A DNA stretch of 64,000 nucleotides from Pseudomonadota bacterium (GTDB taxonomy: Bacteria > Pseudomonadota > Gammaproteobacteria > Burkholderiales > Rhodocyclaceae): positions 288,305 through 352,304 of the forward strand of contig JAFEDJ010000067.1 in assembly GCA_018241685.1 (NCBI GenBank), in the 5' to 3' direction. The notes beneath the pieces are model-generated. The model was not told where the DNA came from, did not search any database, and saw only the letters and a list, made by a program, of their open reading frames with translations. The translations under genes and the position numbers were made by a program. Positions 24,046 to 33,800 of the stretch are shown here, piece after piece. Position 1 is the stretch's first letter, and each line of letters begins with the position of its first letter.

Positions 24046-25815
24046 TCAGGTTCCTGCTGCGATGACCCGGTTCTTGCCGGAGCGCTTGGCGATATACATG
24101 GCCTTGTCGGCGCGGTCGATCGCGTCTTCGGGGGATTCGTGCTCGTAGAGTTCGGCGACGCCGGCGCTGAAGGTGATCAGCAACTTCTGCTGGCGGGCCA
24201 GGAAGAAACGTTTGGTGAGGGCGCGCTGCAGGCGCGTCAGGGTGGCGACTGCGCTATCCAGCGCGGTGTCCGGTAGAAGAATGACGAACTCTTCGCCGCC
24301 GTAGCGGGCGACGGAATCTTGCGGGCGCATGTTTTCACGCACGACGTCGACGAGGTGCTGCAGTGCTTCGTCACCAGTCTGGTGTCCGTGCACATCGTTG
24401 ATCTGCTTGAAATTATCCACATCAAGCAGCCCGATGCAGAGTGCTGTGCCGCGACGTCGTGCCAGGGCGGCTTCCCGAGCCAGGGCCTCGTCCAGTCCTT
24501 TGCGGTTGAGGACGCCGGTGAGGGGGTCGTGACGGATCAGCTCGCTGGTCTGCTCCAGTTCGAGTTGCAGGCGCGTGATCTCGGCATTGGCGTCGTTGAC
24601 ACGTGAGTGCAGCTCTTCGATCTCATTACGGGAACGCAGCGTGGACTCCTGGACAGTACGGGTTTCACGCATGACCTCGGCAATCACGTCGGTGAGTTCG
24701 CTGATGTCGGCGGCACCTTCGATGCGTTTGGCGCATTGCTCGATCTTGTTGTGGTACTCGCCGGTGGACTCTGAAAAGGCGCCCAGGCGGTCCACAAAGC
24801 TGGCCAGCATCTGCTTGAGCCGACTTGGGGCGTCGCTCAGTTCCAGCTTGAGGGCGCCCTGGCGGTGGATCACGTCGCGCAACCGGTTTTCCAGTTCGCC
24901 CAGTGTGCGGACGTCCAGCGGGCGCTCGAACATTTCGCCCATCAACACGATTTGGCCGCGTAGCCAGCGATCGTCGAGGACCAGTTCGCTGATGTTCGCG
25001 AGAAGCAGTTGCAGCACCCTTTGCAGGGCGTCGCGTATGGCGTGCTGATCTTCGGCAACCCACTCGAGGCTGGTACGGAGCTTGTCCAGGCGCTCGAGCA
25101 ACGTTACCGGAGGCGTACTGTCCAGGCCCTGGCGCAGTATGGCGGCGAGCTCACGGGCCTCTGCAGGCAGTTGAGTGCTTGCCAGCTGAGGCTGGCCGGC
25201 AAGGCTGTCAAGCAGCGCTGCCAGGAGATCCGCGTAGGCGGGGCAGGGAGGGGCGCCAATGGTGAAGGCGGCCTCGGTTTCGTTGGGCGAAGTATTGCTT
25301 ATGACCGGAGGAGGAAGGTCACCTGGCACGGCCTCGTCATCGCCGCTGCGACCCCAGGCTCTGAGCAAGCCCTGCAGGCGCTCAAATAGTTTGGCCGGAT
25401 TGCTGCTGGACGCGGTCAGAACGCGCTCCAGCATCTCTCGCTTGCGCGCCTGGGTCAGGCCCGTCTGGCGGCGGTCCCATTCGGTAAGCAGGTCGCGCAG
25501 CAACACGGCCCAATTAAGTTCGGGCCTGCTCGAAATCGAGAGCTTGTCAACCAGGAGATCACGCAGTGCGGACCATGCTCCCTCGGCGACAGCCGCTTCG
25601 AAATCCAGCGCTAGACGCAGGGCGTCCTGATTGTTGCGCGGTAGAGCCGACGCAATTTGCTTGAGGGCGCGCTCCGGGAAGATGTCTTCGGCGACCGACC
25701 CGGCGATCTCGTGGTAGAGCGCCCGGTAATTGTCCGGGGTCGGGGCGATACGTCGCAGCGCAAGCTGGCGCAGCGTTTCTCGGGCAACTTCAGAGGGTTG
25801 GCTGGTGTCGGTCAT
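24046..25815 (-). CDS. Diguanylate cyclase (GGDEF protein)
   Basis: 589 residues, no obvious membrane segment. The C-terminal GGDEF domain (about 425-589) has GGEEF at the active site (VARYGGEEFVILLPD) and an RxxD inhibitory site exactly five residues upstream (RPQD), so it should make cyclic di-GMP and be subject to product inhibition. A coiled-coil (about 365-420, ELHSRVNDANAEITRLQLELEQ) links it to a long N-terminal helical region of unknown fold, beginning SEVARETLRQLALRRIAPTPDNYRALYHEIAG, a module shared by related cyclases. The start at 25815 lacks a clear Shine-Dalgarno; an ATG at 25851 is an alternative. Monocistronic. Confidence 0.9.
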   Translation of the reverse strand: MTDTSQPSEVARETLRQLALRRIAPTPDNYRALYHEIAGSVAEDIFPERALKQIASALPRNNQDALRLALDFEAAVAEGAWSALRDLLVDKLSISSRPELNWAVLLRDLLTEWDRRQTGLTQARKREMLERVLTASSSNPAKLFERLQGLLRAWGRSGDDEAVPGDLPPPVISNTSPNETEAAFTIGAPPCPAYADLLAALLDSLAGQPQLASTQLPAEARELAAILRQGLDSTPPVTLLERLDKLRTSLEWVAEDQHAIRDALQRVLQLLLANISELVLDDRWLRGQIVLMGEMFERPLDVRTLGELENRLRDVIHRQGALKLELSDAPSRLKQMLASFVDRLGAFSESTGEYHNKIEQCAKRIEGAADISELTDVIAEVMRETRTVQESTLRSRNEIEELHSRVNDANAEITRLQLELEQTSELIRHDPLTGVLNRKGLDEALAREAALARRRGTALCIGLLDVDNFKQINDVHGHQTGDEALQHLVDVVRENMRPQDSVARYGGEEFVILLPDTALDSAVATLTRLQRALTKRFFLARQQKLLITFSAGVAELYEHESPEDAIDRADKAMYIAKRSGKNRVIAAGT

Positions 25816-26005
25816 CTGCGGGCGGCGCAACGGGGGAAGGCGTTGGATCATCCGGCGTACTGGTTCTCTGAGTGATGGGACTGGTCCAGACTCAGGTCTC
25901 CACAAGTATCGGAACCATGACGGTTGCGCCGATAACGGCCGTCAGGAAATGGTCTTGAGGCGGATGGTGGCCCAATATGCAAAAAATGGTGACGGCGGCC
26001 CATGC

Positions 26006-26647
26006 TTATTCGGCGAGACCGTGTTTGAGTCCGTAATGGGTGAGTTCGGCGTTGTTGCGCAGGTTCATTTTTTCGAGCAGTCGGGCCCGGTAAACGCTGA
26101 CGGTCTTAACGCTCAGGTTGAGGGCCTCGGCGATCTCGGCCGGGGTCTTGCCGGAGGCGATCAGGCACAGGGTCTGGTACTCCCGGTCGGACAGTTTCTC
26201 GTGGGCGGGGCGCTCGCTGCCCTCTCCGATGGCGTTGACAAGCTCCTCGGCCAAGGAAGGGCTGACATATTTCTTGCCGCTTGCCACCTGCCGGATGGCT
26301 GTGACCAGCAGATCAGGGGCGCTCTGTTTGGTGAGGTAGCCCGCTGCGCCGGCCTTGAGGGCGCGGATCGCATACTGCTCTTCCGGATACATGCTGAGGA
26401 TAAGTACCGGCAGGCGCGGGAATTCCTTCTTGATCAACTTGAGCGCATCGATGCCGTTGCGGTCGGGCATCGAGACGTCCATCAGGACCACGTCCCATTC
26501 TCCGCCACGGACCATCTGTACGGCCTCCACGCCGTTGTCGGCTTCGCCGGCGACAGTCAGGTCGGGGGTGTCGGAAAGGATCTGGCGCAGGCCTTGGCGC
26601 ACGATCGCATGATCGTCGGCAATCAGGACACGAATAGGTTTGCTCAT
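26006..26647 (-). CDS. Response regulator, NarL/FixJ family
   Basis: 213 residues. The receiver domain (about 5-120) has the acidic pair in IADDHAIVRQG, the phospho-acceptor Asp in VVLMDVSMPD (about residue 56), the switch Ser in LILSMYPE and Lys in YLTK. A LuxR-type helix-turn-helix fills about 148-210 (LSDREYQTLCLIASGKTPAEIAEALNLSVKTVSVYRARLLEKM). Its ATG overlaps the stop of the histidine kinase gene by 4 nt, so the two are a cognate pair. Target genes are not evident. Confidence 0.95.
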   Translation of the reverse strand: MSKPIRVLIADDHAIVRQGLRQILSDTPDLTVAGEADNGVEAVQMVRGGEWDVVLMDVSMPDRNGIDALKLIKKEFPRLPVLILSMYPEEQYAIRALKAGAAGYLTKQSAPDLLVTAIRQVASGKKYVSPSLAEELVNAIGEGSERPAHEKLSDREYQTLCLIASGKTPAEIAEALNLSVKTVSVYRARLLEKMNLRNNAELTHYGLKHGLAE

Positions 26648-28206
26648 GGACGGAGTTTCCTGTCGTCGTTCGGCTTTTCTTCAGATATTGCGGGGTGTAG
26701 TGGCGCCCTCAGGACGAGGCGGGCGCCCTGCGGCTTGGCCGGCCCGATTTCGAGTTGTCCCCCCAGGCTTGAAAGTCGTTCGCGGATGCCGCGCAGACCG
26801 AACGAATGTGGCTTCAAAAGGTCTCCAGCGGCGATGCCGCAACCGTCATCGGCGATTTCAAGAACGGCTTCGTCCCCGTCCTGCAGCAGGCGTACGTTCA
26901 CCTGGCTGGCCATGGCGTGTTTGCTGACGTTGGTCAGCGCCTCCTGGAAGATCCGGAAGAAGGCCAGCGCCGTGTCGTAAGCCGGTGCGAGGTCGTGATC
27001 GGTGCACAGAATGTTACAGGCGATACCTGTGCGTTGGGCAAAGTCTTCACTCTGGGATTCGATGGCCGCCGCCAGGCCGAAGTCCTTCAGGATGCCCGGG
27101 CGCAACTCGCGGGTAACACGGCCCGCCGTGGCGATCGCGTCGTCCAGCATGTGGATGACATTGCGGACCCCGTCAGTGGCCTCGGCAGGGTTGGCGCGCA
27201 GCTTTGCTTCCAGCCGAGCCATTTCGAACTTCATTGCTACCAGCGTGCCGCCGAGAACGTCGTGGACATCCCGGGCGATGCGCTCGCGCTCCTCTTCCTT
27301 GATTCGCTGCAGGTGATTCGATAGCGCTGCCAGTTGACTGCGGGACTCGCGCAGGTCGGCTTCAACGCGCTTGCTATGGGTGATGTTCCACATGACCCCT
27401 TCCCATACCGTGTTGCCGTTTTCGGATCGGCGCGGGGAGCTGCGTAGGTTGATCCATTTCTGTTCCCCTGAAGGTAACTGGATGCGGCCTTCCCAGTTGA
27501 GCGTGCATAGCTGGTCGGCGGAACTGGCCGCTGCGGCCACGAGTCCTGGCAGGTCCTCGTCGAGGAGCCAGGTCATCCAGCTCGCCGAGCCGCCGACCAG
27601 TTCGTCTGCCACCGTGCCAAAGAGCATGGCGGCTGCTTCACTGAGATACTGGAAGCCGAGCGTACCGTCCTGGGTGTAGCCCATCTGGAAGACCACGCCA
27701 GGGATGTTGTCGGTGAGCGCGCGCAGACGGGCTTCGCTCTGCCGCAGTGTCTGCTCGGCAAGGCGTTTTTCCCGGCGGTTGGCAACCTCCCTCAACTCTC
27801 GCTCGACGGCGGGAATCAGTCGGTCGAGTTTGCGTTTGCTGAGATAGTCGTGGGCTCCGGCGCGCATGGCGGCGATCGCCTCGTCTTCCTGCATGATGTC
27901 GGAGACGATAATGAAGGGCAGGTCGAGGGCGAGTTCCCGTAGCACCTCAAGGGCAGTCTGCATGCTGCAGCCGGGCAGGTTGCGGTCACACAGGACGACG
28001 TCCCAGTGCTCTTGCAGGAGGGCCTCGCGAAGCTCGGCCTCTGATGCCAGGCGTCGATGCCGTGGCGCGTAGCCGGCAGACCGGAAGCGCTGGAGCAGCA
28101 AGAGTGTGTCATTCTCTGAGTCCTCGATGAATAGCAACCGGATCGAGGGTTTACTGGTGCTGCCTGTTTCGATGGGCGGTGCCTCCGGACGGGGCGCAAT
28201 GGACAT
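26644..28206 (-). CDS. Sensor histidine kinase with N-terminal receiver domain
   Basis: 520 residues, cytoplasmic by appearance. Order: a receiver-like domain (about 22-140, IRLLFIEDSENDTLLLLQRF, with VVLCDRNLPG), a PAS domain (about 160-285, LRALTDNIPGVVFQMGYTQDG), a coiled-coil, a HisKA_3 dimerisation domain with phospho-His in RIARDVHDVLGGTLVAMKFEM, and a HATPase domain (FRIFQEALTNVSKHA, IADDGCGI, SFGLRGIRERLSSLGG). This is the NarX/DegS-type kinase lineage that partners with NarL-type regulators, matching the downstream gene. The signal is unknown. Confidence 0.93.
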   Translation of the reverse strand: MSIAPRPEAPPIETGSTSKPSIRLLFIEDSENDTLLLLQRFRSAGYAPRHRRLASEAELREALLQEHWDVVLCDRNLPGCSMQTALEVLRELALDLPFIIVSDIMQEDEAIAAMRAGAHDYLSKRKLDRLIPAVERELREVANRREKRLAEQTLRQSEARLRALTDNIPGVVFQMGYTQDGTLGFQYLSEAAAMLFGTVADELVGGSASWMTWLLDEDLPGLVAAAASSADQLCTLNWEGRIQLPSGEQKWINLRSSPRRSENGNTVWEGVMWNITHSKRVEADLRESRSQLAALSNHLQRIKEEERERIARDVHDVLGGTLVAMKFEMARLEAKLRANPAEATDGVRNVIHMLDDAIATAGRVTRELRPGILKDFGLAAAIESQSEDFAQRTGIACNILCTDHDLAPAYDTALAFFRIFQEALTNVSKHAMASQVNVRLLQDGDEAVLEIADDGCGIAAGDLLKPHSFGLRGIRERLSSLGGQLEIGPAKPQGARLVLRAPLHPAISEEKPNDDRKLRP

Positions 28207-28244
28207 TGGGCGATCAGCGTGCTGCGCGAATGGATCTGTTTGTT

Positions 28245-28259
28245 TATAATCCGCCCCTC
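28245..28259 (+). promoter_or_regulatory. -10 element and discriminator of tRNA-Thr
   Basis: TATAAT (28245-28250) followed by CCGCCCCTC. No convincing -35 is visible at 16-18 nt. The same GC-rich discriminator follows the tRNA-fMet -10 in this window, as expected for promoters under stringent control. Confidence 0.6.
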
Positions 28260-28346
28260 GCTCGGGGCCTGGTAATCTTCAAGGATAGTGCAGGCATGCC
28301 TTTTCAGTCCATGTTGATTATGGCGGGCCGGAACGAGCGGAATGAT

Positions 28347-28422
28347 GCCGGTGTAGCTCAGTTGGTAGAGCAGCGCACTTGTAATGCGAAGGTCGAGGGT
28401 TCGATTCCTTTCACCGGCACCA
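28347..28422 (+). tRNA. tRNA-Thr (anticodon TGT)
   Basis: 76 nt with encoded CCA. Acceptor stem GCCGGTG / CACCGGC, D-loop region TAGCTCAGTTGGTAGAGCA, anticodon loop CTTGTAA giving TGT, and T-arm GAGGGTTCGATTCCTTTC. Reads Thr ACA and related codons. Followed by a short terminator. Confidence 0.97.
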
Positions 28423-28438
28423 ATTGAATCAAGAGCTT

Positions 28439-28465
28439 AGGCCGGTCCGGATGGGTCGGCCTTTT
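28439..28465 (+). terminator. Terminator after tRNA-Thr
   Basis: AGGCCG (28439-28444) pairs with CGGCCT (28457-28462), followed by TTTT. Loop of 12 nt with some internal pairing. Confidence 0.65.
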
Positions 28466-28500
28466 CGCTGGGGTTACGGTTCAGCCAAACTCACCCGATC

Positions 28501-28653
28501 ATGGACATGCATGGATTGTTGGGAGTCGTCGTCATCTTTGGCTGTGTCTTCGCTGCCATAGCGGCGGCCGCGTTGTTTTTCAGCGATATGAGGCACAGCA
28601 AGAAGGCCGAGCAACGCCGGCAGCAACTCGTTTCGCGCCTGCGACCGAAGTAG
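28501..28653 (+). CDS. Possible small single-pass membrane protein
   Basis: A 50-codon frame starting MDMHGLLGVVVIFGCVFAAIAA, with one strong hydrophobic segment (about 5-27) followed by a Lys/Arg/Gln-rich tail (RHSKKAEQRRQQLVSRLRPK). The layout, membrane segment then basic cytoplasmic tail, is protein-like. No Shine-Dalgarno is visible and the frame is short, so it may be chance. It ends 30 nt before the YedK-like gene. Confidence 0.4.
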   Translation: MDMHGLLGVVVIFGCVFAAIAAAALFFSDMRHSKKAEQRRQQLVSRLRPK

Positions 28654-28683
28654 CTGGCGCCGTTGGCGCTCCAGGCCGCTTTC

Positions 28684-29310
28684 ATGTGCGCCAATTTTCG
28701 CCCATCCTCCCCGGAGGCGCTTTCGGCCTTCCCGCTGCCTCAGCCGGATTTCGCATATGGCGAGGCTTATCCAGGGGCTGTCGTTCCCGTCGTTACGAAC
28801 TTTGCGCCACGTATCTGGGTGCCGGCCTGCTTCGGGTTGATTCCCACCTGGGCCAAGGACGCGAAGATCGCTCGCTCCACCTATAACGCCCGCACGGAAA
28901 CCCTTGCAGAAAAGCCATCCTTCCGCCATGCATGGACTCGCGGCCAGTTGTGCATCATCCCGGCGGAGGCTCTCTACGAACCGTGTTACGAGACCGGGCG
29001 CTCCGTGCGCTGGCAGATCCGACGGCAGGATGCCCGGCCGATGGGGATCGCCGGGCTGTGGGAGCGAGTGGTGCAGCGCGACGGGCAGGCCGCCTGGTCG
29101 ATGACCATGCTGACGGTCAATGCGGATGGGCACGCTCTTTTCGAACGGTTCCACAAGCCCGGCGAAGAGAAGCGTGCCGTCGTGATCCTGCCTGATGGTG
29201 CCTGGGGGGCGTGGCTGAGGGCGCGTTCGGAGGATGAGGCGAGGGCGCTATTGACGCTCACGGAGCCCACTGGACTGATTGTTGGTCCGGCGCCCCGCGA
29301 GGGCAAGTAG
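28684..29310 (+). CDS. SOS response-associated protein, YedK/HMCES family (divergent)
   Basis: 208 residues starting MCANF; the Cys2 exposed after Met removal is the residue that crosslinks to abasic sites in single-stranded DNA in this family. STYNARTET matches the conserved NAR(S/A)ET block, and the Glu of CIIPAEALYEP corresponds to the active-site Glu. The usual FYEWK and H-R-M-P motifs are changed to LYEPCYE and FHKPGEEKRAVVILPD; the His is kept but an insertion follows. So it is a divergent member, possibly with altered substrate. The start is set by the need for Cys at position 2; the frame extends 7 codons upstream. Confidence 0.82.
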   Translation: MCANFRPSSPEALSAFPLPQPDFAYGEAYPGAVVPVVTNFAPRIWVPACFGLIPTWAKDAKIARSTYNARTETLAEKPSFRHAWTRGQLCIIPAEALYEPCYETGRSVRWQIRRQDARPMGIAGLWERVVQRDGQAAWSMTMLTVNADGHALFERFHKPGEEKRAVVILPDGAWGAWLRARSEDEARALLTLTEPTGLIVGPAPREGK

Positions 29311-29311
29311 G

Positions 29312-30103
29312 TCAGGGGCGGGTGCCCTGGAAGAACAAGCCGTTGCTGCGGGTTGCGTTAGGGGCTGCCAAGTAGAACTGTTTGTTGGGGATGTCGTAGA
29401 AACCGACCCCGGTCACCGTGTCTGTACCGAACATACAGGAGCCACCGCGGAAGGTGATGGACAGGTTGAACACATTGACCGACCCGCGTGGTGTGGCAAT
29501 TCCCGAAAAGCTGCAGTTCGATACAACGCCCGTGATGGTGCCGTTGGCCTGAAGGGTCATGAATGCGGGCTGGGCTCCGGTGGGTGAAAGGGCGTTGCCC
29601 GCATAAGTGCCGGTTGCCAGTGCGGCATTGGCCGGTTGCTCATAAACCGGGTTGTACTGGGTCGAGAAGGCAAACGACTCCAGATTCTTGTTGGTCAGTA
29701 CGCCGCTCAGCGAAGACTTGGCGAAGTAGCTGGCGGAAATACTGACGATATTAACGCCGGAGCCGTTGAAGTTGATGTCTACCGCGTCCTGCACCGTGAA
29801 GCTGCCGTTGCTGGCCTGGCCTGTGCCAGCGACAACGCCGGCAATCATGTCTCTGTTGTCCTTGGCTGAATAGACCGCATAGAAGCTGCCGTCGTTGAGG
29901 ATCACGCCGTAGATGCCAGCCGAACTGTCGCTCGTACCCCGCCACATGCCTTCCGCGGTGTCGGAGACAATCAGCGAGGGACCCGGGGCTCCACTGTTGT
30001 TATTGCCGTTGCCTGTACTTACGGCGTTCCCGCCTCCGCCCCCGCAGGCGGCCACGGACAAGGACAGGAGCAGGGTGGTTGATGTTTGAACATGTCGGGG
30101 CAT
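29312..30103 (-). CDS. Putative lipoprotein, function unknown
   Basis: 263 residues with a lipoprotein signal: LLLSLSVAAC then GGGGGNAVSTGNGNNNSG, a flexible linker. The rest is predicted beta-rich, with repeated Gly/Ser/Asn segments: GMWRGTSDSSAGIYGVILNDGSFYAVYS, later ATGTYAGNALSPTGAQPAFMTLQANGTITGVVSNCSFSGIATP, and a final GVGFYDIPNKQFYLAAPNATRSNGLFFQGTRP. Two internal Cys (SNCSF and GSCMF) may form a disulphide. I do not recognise the family. ATG at 30103, with AGGA upstream; a GTG two codons earlier is less likely. It is convergent with the YedK-like gene, only 1 nt apart. Confidence 0.7.
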   Translation of the reverse strand: MPRHVQTSTTLLLSLSVAACGGGGGNAVSTGNGNNNSGAPGPSLIVSDTAEGMWRGTSDSSAGIYGVILNDGSFYAVYSAKDNRDMIAGVVAGTGQASNGSFTVQDAVDINFNGSGVNIVSISASYFAKSSLSGVLTNKNLESFAFSTQYNPVYEQPANAALATGTYAGNALSPTGAQPAFMTLQANGTITGVVSNCSFSGIATPRGSVNVFNLSITFRGGSCMFGTDTVTGVGFYDIPNKQFYLAAPNATRSNGLFFQGTRP

Positions 30104-30386
30104 GAGCACATTCCTGAGTATCGGCCGATGGCGTGGCTTGCCAGAAAGGATGGGGTTTCCTGAATTCCCAATTGTCCTAGAGCCGTCTGTTTCCGGAGGG
30201 TTATTCGAGGCACATGAAAGATGTGTCGTATTACCAATTCAATGTGCTGGTTGTATGGCAATGGCGTGTTGGCGGCGTCGCCGGTGAGGATCGGCTTCCT
30301 CGGTGATTCTCATGATCTGCTCCGATGGCTCGAGGCTGATGGCTAGGCACTGCAGGGGGCTGGTGTGAGTGCGTCCGCGAAAAAAC
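30104..30386. other. Intergenic region upstream of tRNA-fMet
   Basis: About 280 bases between the lipoprotein start and the tRNA promoter. It is less GC-rich than its surroundings, with no open frame that has a credible start. It should hold the leftward lipoprotein promoter; I could not place it. Confidence 0.5.
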
Positions 30387-30425
30387 TTGGCAAAGTGCGA
30401 ACAAGTGGGTATTATCCGCCCCTCT
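30387..30425 (+). promoter_or_regulatory. Promoter of tRNA-fMet
   Basis: TTGGCA (30387-30392), 17-nt spacer, TATTAT (30410-30415), then CCGCCCCTC. Good sigma70 elements with a GC-rich discriminator identical to that of tRNA-Thr. Confidence 0.8.
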
Positions 30426-30429
30426 CAGA

Positions 30430-30506
<77 letters not shown>

Positions 30507-30518
30507 GTTTCAAGCGTC

Positions 30519-30551
30519 AAGGCCCAATCACTCAGGTGGTTGGGCCTTTTT
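30519..30551 (+). terminator. Terminator after tRNA-fMet
   Basis: AAGGCCCAA pairs with TTGGGCCTT around a 12-nt loop and is followed by a T run. Confidence 0.85.
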
Positions 30552-30838
30552 GCTTCACGGGCTGAATCTGCGCCATTGCTGGATGCCGCGCGCCCTCGTG
30601 CGGTGCAATTGTCCTGATTTCGATCGTTTGTGGTGCATGGGCTTGCTGTGCGCGGCGAGTGTGATCGACATATGCACAGCATTGGTGCATAATCAAAGCC
30701 CTATATTGCTTCAGGCACTGTGTGCCGCCATCTGCGTCCAGAACGCAATATGGGGCCGGTCGATGGTGCTCGGACGCTCCTCCGCCCGTAGCTCCCGGTG
30801 CATCCGTGGCAGGCCTGCGGCGCGTTGTTCCTGCCACG
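30552..30838. other. Intergenic region upstream of the hybrid kinase
   Basis: About 290 bases between the tRNA terminator and the chosen kinase start. The kinase frame is open from 30722, but the first 39 codons do not look like protein (Pro/Ala/Gly/Arg mixture), and the ATG at 30839 directly precedes a membrane anchor. Nothing else is evident. Confidence 0.5.
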
Positions 30839-33800
30839 ATGATCACAGTCCCTTTCTCAGTCTCCTTTTCGAAAAGCACCGACTCTCCCCGTCGGCGTTG
30901 GCTTCGCCTGGCTTTGCCCCTGGTTGCCGTTTCCATTCTGATCGGTTCGGTCGGCGTGGTCGGTTACCGTTACCTGAGCGAGGAGACGCGGCGGGAGACT
31001 CACCGTACGTTGGCCGTCATCGCCGAGCAAAAGCGGCAGCAGATCGAGGATTCGCTGGCCGAGACGCGCACCGATGCGGAACTCTATTTCTCCAGCCGAT
31101 CCCAACTGGAGATGTTGTTCCGGGGCTGGCTGAACAGTGGCCGCAAGGATGCCGGGCTCGTCGAGCAGATGCGCAACCGCATGCAGGAAGTGGCCCGCGT
31201 GCGGGGATGGGGAGGCCTGGCGGTTGTCGATACCGATACGCGCCCGGTCGTGGTGGTCGGCAAGGCAGACATCCGGGAGCATGCCGCGCTGGCCAAGGAC
31301 ATCCTGCGCGAACCGCGCATCGAGTTCGTCGACCTGCACCGCACGGCGGACGGCGAGGTGCTGTACGGCGTCCTCGCGCCGATCGGGGCGTCCGGCGACA
31401 AGCCGCTGGGCGTGGCCTATCTCACCTGGAAGGCGGAGAAGGCCCTGTATCCGCTGGTGGAGTCCTGGCCCGTTCCGACACGCACTGCCGAAACCTATCT
31501 GGTCCGACGGGATGGCAACAATGTGCGCTTCCTCTCCCCGTTACGTCACCGGGCCGTGCCGGCCTTGTCCCTGGCCCAGCCCCTGGATCAGCCGTTCCTG
31601 CCGGCGGGGCGGGCAGCTGCCGGGGAGCACGGCATCCTTGCCGGCGGGCGGGATTACCGCAACGTTCCGGTGCTGGCCTATGCCTCGCCGGTGGGCGGAA
31701 CGCCGTGGTTGATGCTGGCCGAGATCGACGAGGTCGAGGCCTATGCGGGTATCCACAACCTGGCCTGGGCGACCGGGCTGGTCGTCGGGCTGGGTCTGCT
31801 GTTCGTTTATTCGGCGGGCTACCTGTTGTGGCGCCGCGACCGGGCGCGTCAGGAAATGGCGACCCTGCAGGCGCAGCAGGCCGCCGAGGCGCGTTTCCGC
31901 GTGATCTTCGAGCAGGCGCCGCTGGGGGTGGCGCTGCTGGACTCCCAGGGAGGGCGCATCACCGAGGCCAACCGGCGCTTTGCCGAGATCGTCGGGCTGG
32001 CGCCGGAGGAGATGGTCGGGCTCGACCCGACGAGCCTGACCCACTCCGATGATGTGGCGGAAAGCCAGAAGAACATCGCCGAACTCAATGCCGGTGAAAT
32101 TCACGGGTATCGCCTGATCAAGCGTTACCTGCGGCCCGATGGATCGGTGGTGTGGGTCAGTCTGAGCTGCGCACCGGTCCAGGTTGCCAACGAGGATCGC
32201 CACCGTTACCTGGCCATCGTGGAGGACATCACCGCCCGCAAGGAGATGGAGGAGCGCCTGCAGATCAGCGAGACGCGGCACCGTCTCCTGGCCGACAACG
32301 CCGTCGACGTCATCGTTACGATGGACCTCGACGGGCACTTCTCCTATATCAGTCCGTCCGTCGAACGCCTGCGCGGCTACTCCGTCGACGAGGCGATCGG
32401 TCAGCCCCTGACCGAAGTGTTGACGCCGGACTCCCTGCGCATCGCCGAAGCCTATTTCGCCCGCCTGAAAGACGGCCTGGCCAGGGGTGGGGCGCTGGAG
32501 CATTTTCGTGATGAACTGGAGGTGCGCCGCAAGGACGGCACTTCCGTGTGGACCGATGTCAGCGCCAGCCCGTTGCTCAGTGCCGATGGGGGGGTCGTCG
32601 AGATTCTCGGCGTGATTCGCGACGTCAGCGAACGCAAGCGCTACGAATACAAGCTGCGCCAGGCCTCCGAGGCGGCGGAGGCGGCCAATGCCGCGAAGAG
32701 CGAGTTCCTGGCCCACATGAGCCACGAGATCCGCACGCCGATGAATGCCGTCCTTGGCCTCGCCCAGGTGCTGGAGCGGGAACCGCTGGCCGGACATCAG
32801 CATGATATGGTGCAGCGCATCCGGATGGCGGGGCAGTCCCTGCTGGCCATCCTCAATGACGTGCTCGATCTGTCCAAGATCGAGGCCGGGCAGTTGCGCA
32901 TCGAACAGCGTCCCTTTGACCTCGCTGTACAACTGGCCAACCTCGACAGCCTGATGGGCCAGAATGCCCGCAACAAGGGCCTTGCGCTACGCATCGAGGG
33001 GCCGGATCCGCTGCCCGGTCCGCTGCTGGGCGATGGGCTTCGTCTGGAGCAGATCCTGTTCAACCTGACCGGTAATGCCATCAAGTTCACCGAGCAGGGC
33101 GAGGTGGCGGTGCGTGTTCGCGCCAGGGTGGTGGACGAGGCGCGCCTGAGGCTGCGCTTCGAGATCCGGGATACCGGCATCGGTATCGACCCGGAAGCCC
33201 TGGGCCGTTTGTTCGCACCCTTTGCACAGGCCGATGCAGGTATCGGCCGCCGCTTCGGCGGCACCGGCCTTGGCCTGTCGATCTGCAAGCGCCTCGTGGA
33301 GCTGATGGGTGGCGAGATCGGGGCCGACAGCCGACCCGGAAACGGCAGTTGCTTCTGGTTCGAACTGCCGCTGCAGCGGGCCAGCGAGGCCGAGATGGCG
33401 GCCATGGTCGTGGCCGCCGCACCGCCCAAGCCGACGGGCCCGCGCCTCGTTGGGGCACACCTGCTGGTGGTGGATGACAGCGCAATGAACCGCGACCTGG
33501 TGGAGCGGGCGCTGCGCCTCGAAGGAGCCAGTTCCACGCAGGCCGCCGACGGCTTGCAGGCGATCCAGATCCTGCAGACCCGACCGGAGCGTTTCGATGC
33601 GGTGCTGATGGACGTGCAGATGCCGGTGATGGATGGTCTCACCGCGATGCGCCTGATCCGCGGTGAACTGGGCCTCATCGACCTGCCCGTCATCGCCTTC
33701 ACCGCCGGCGTGCGCGAAGAGCAGCAGGCTGCGGCACGGGCTGCGGGTGCCAACGATGTGCTCGCCAAGCCGATGGACCTGGAGCAGATGGCGCAGATGC

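Noticed and set aside
28474..29154. 226-codon minus-strand frame opposite the YedK-like gene
   Set aside because: Lacks a ribosome binding site and recognisable motifs, whereas the plus strand carries Cys2 and the NARTET block.
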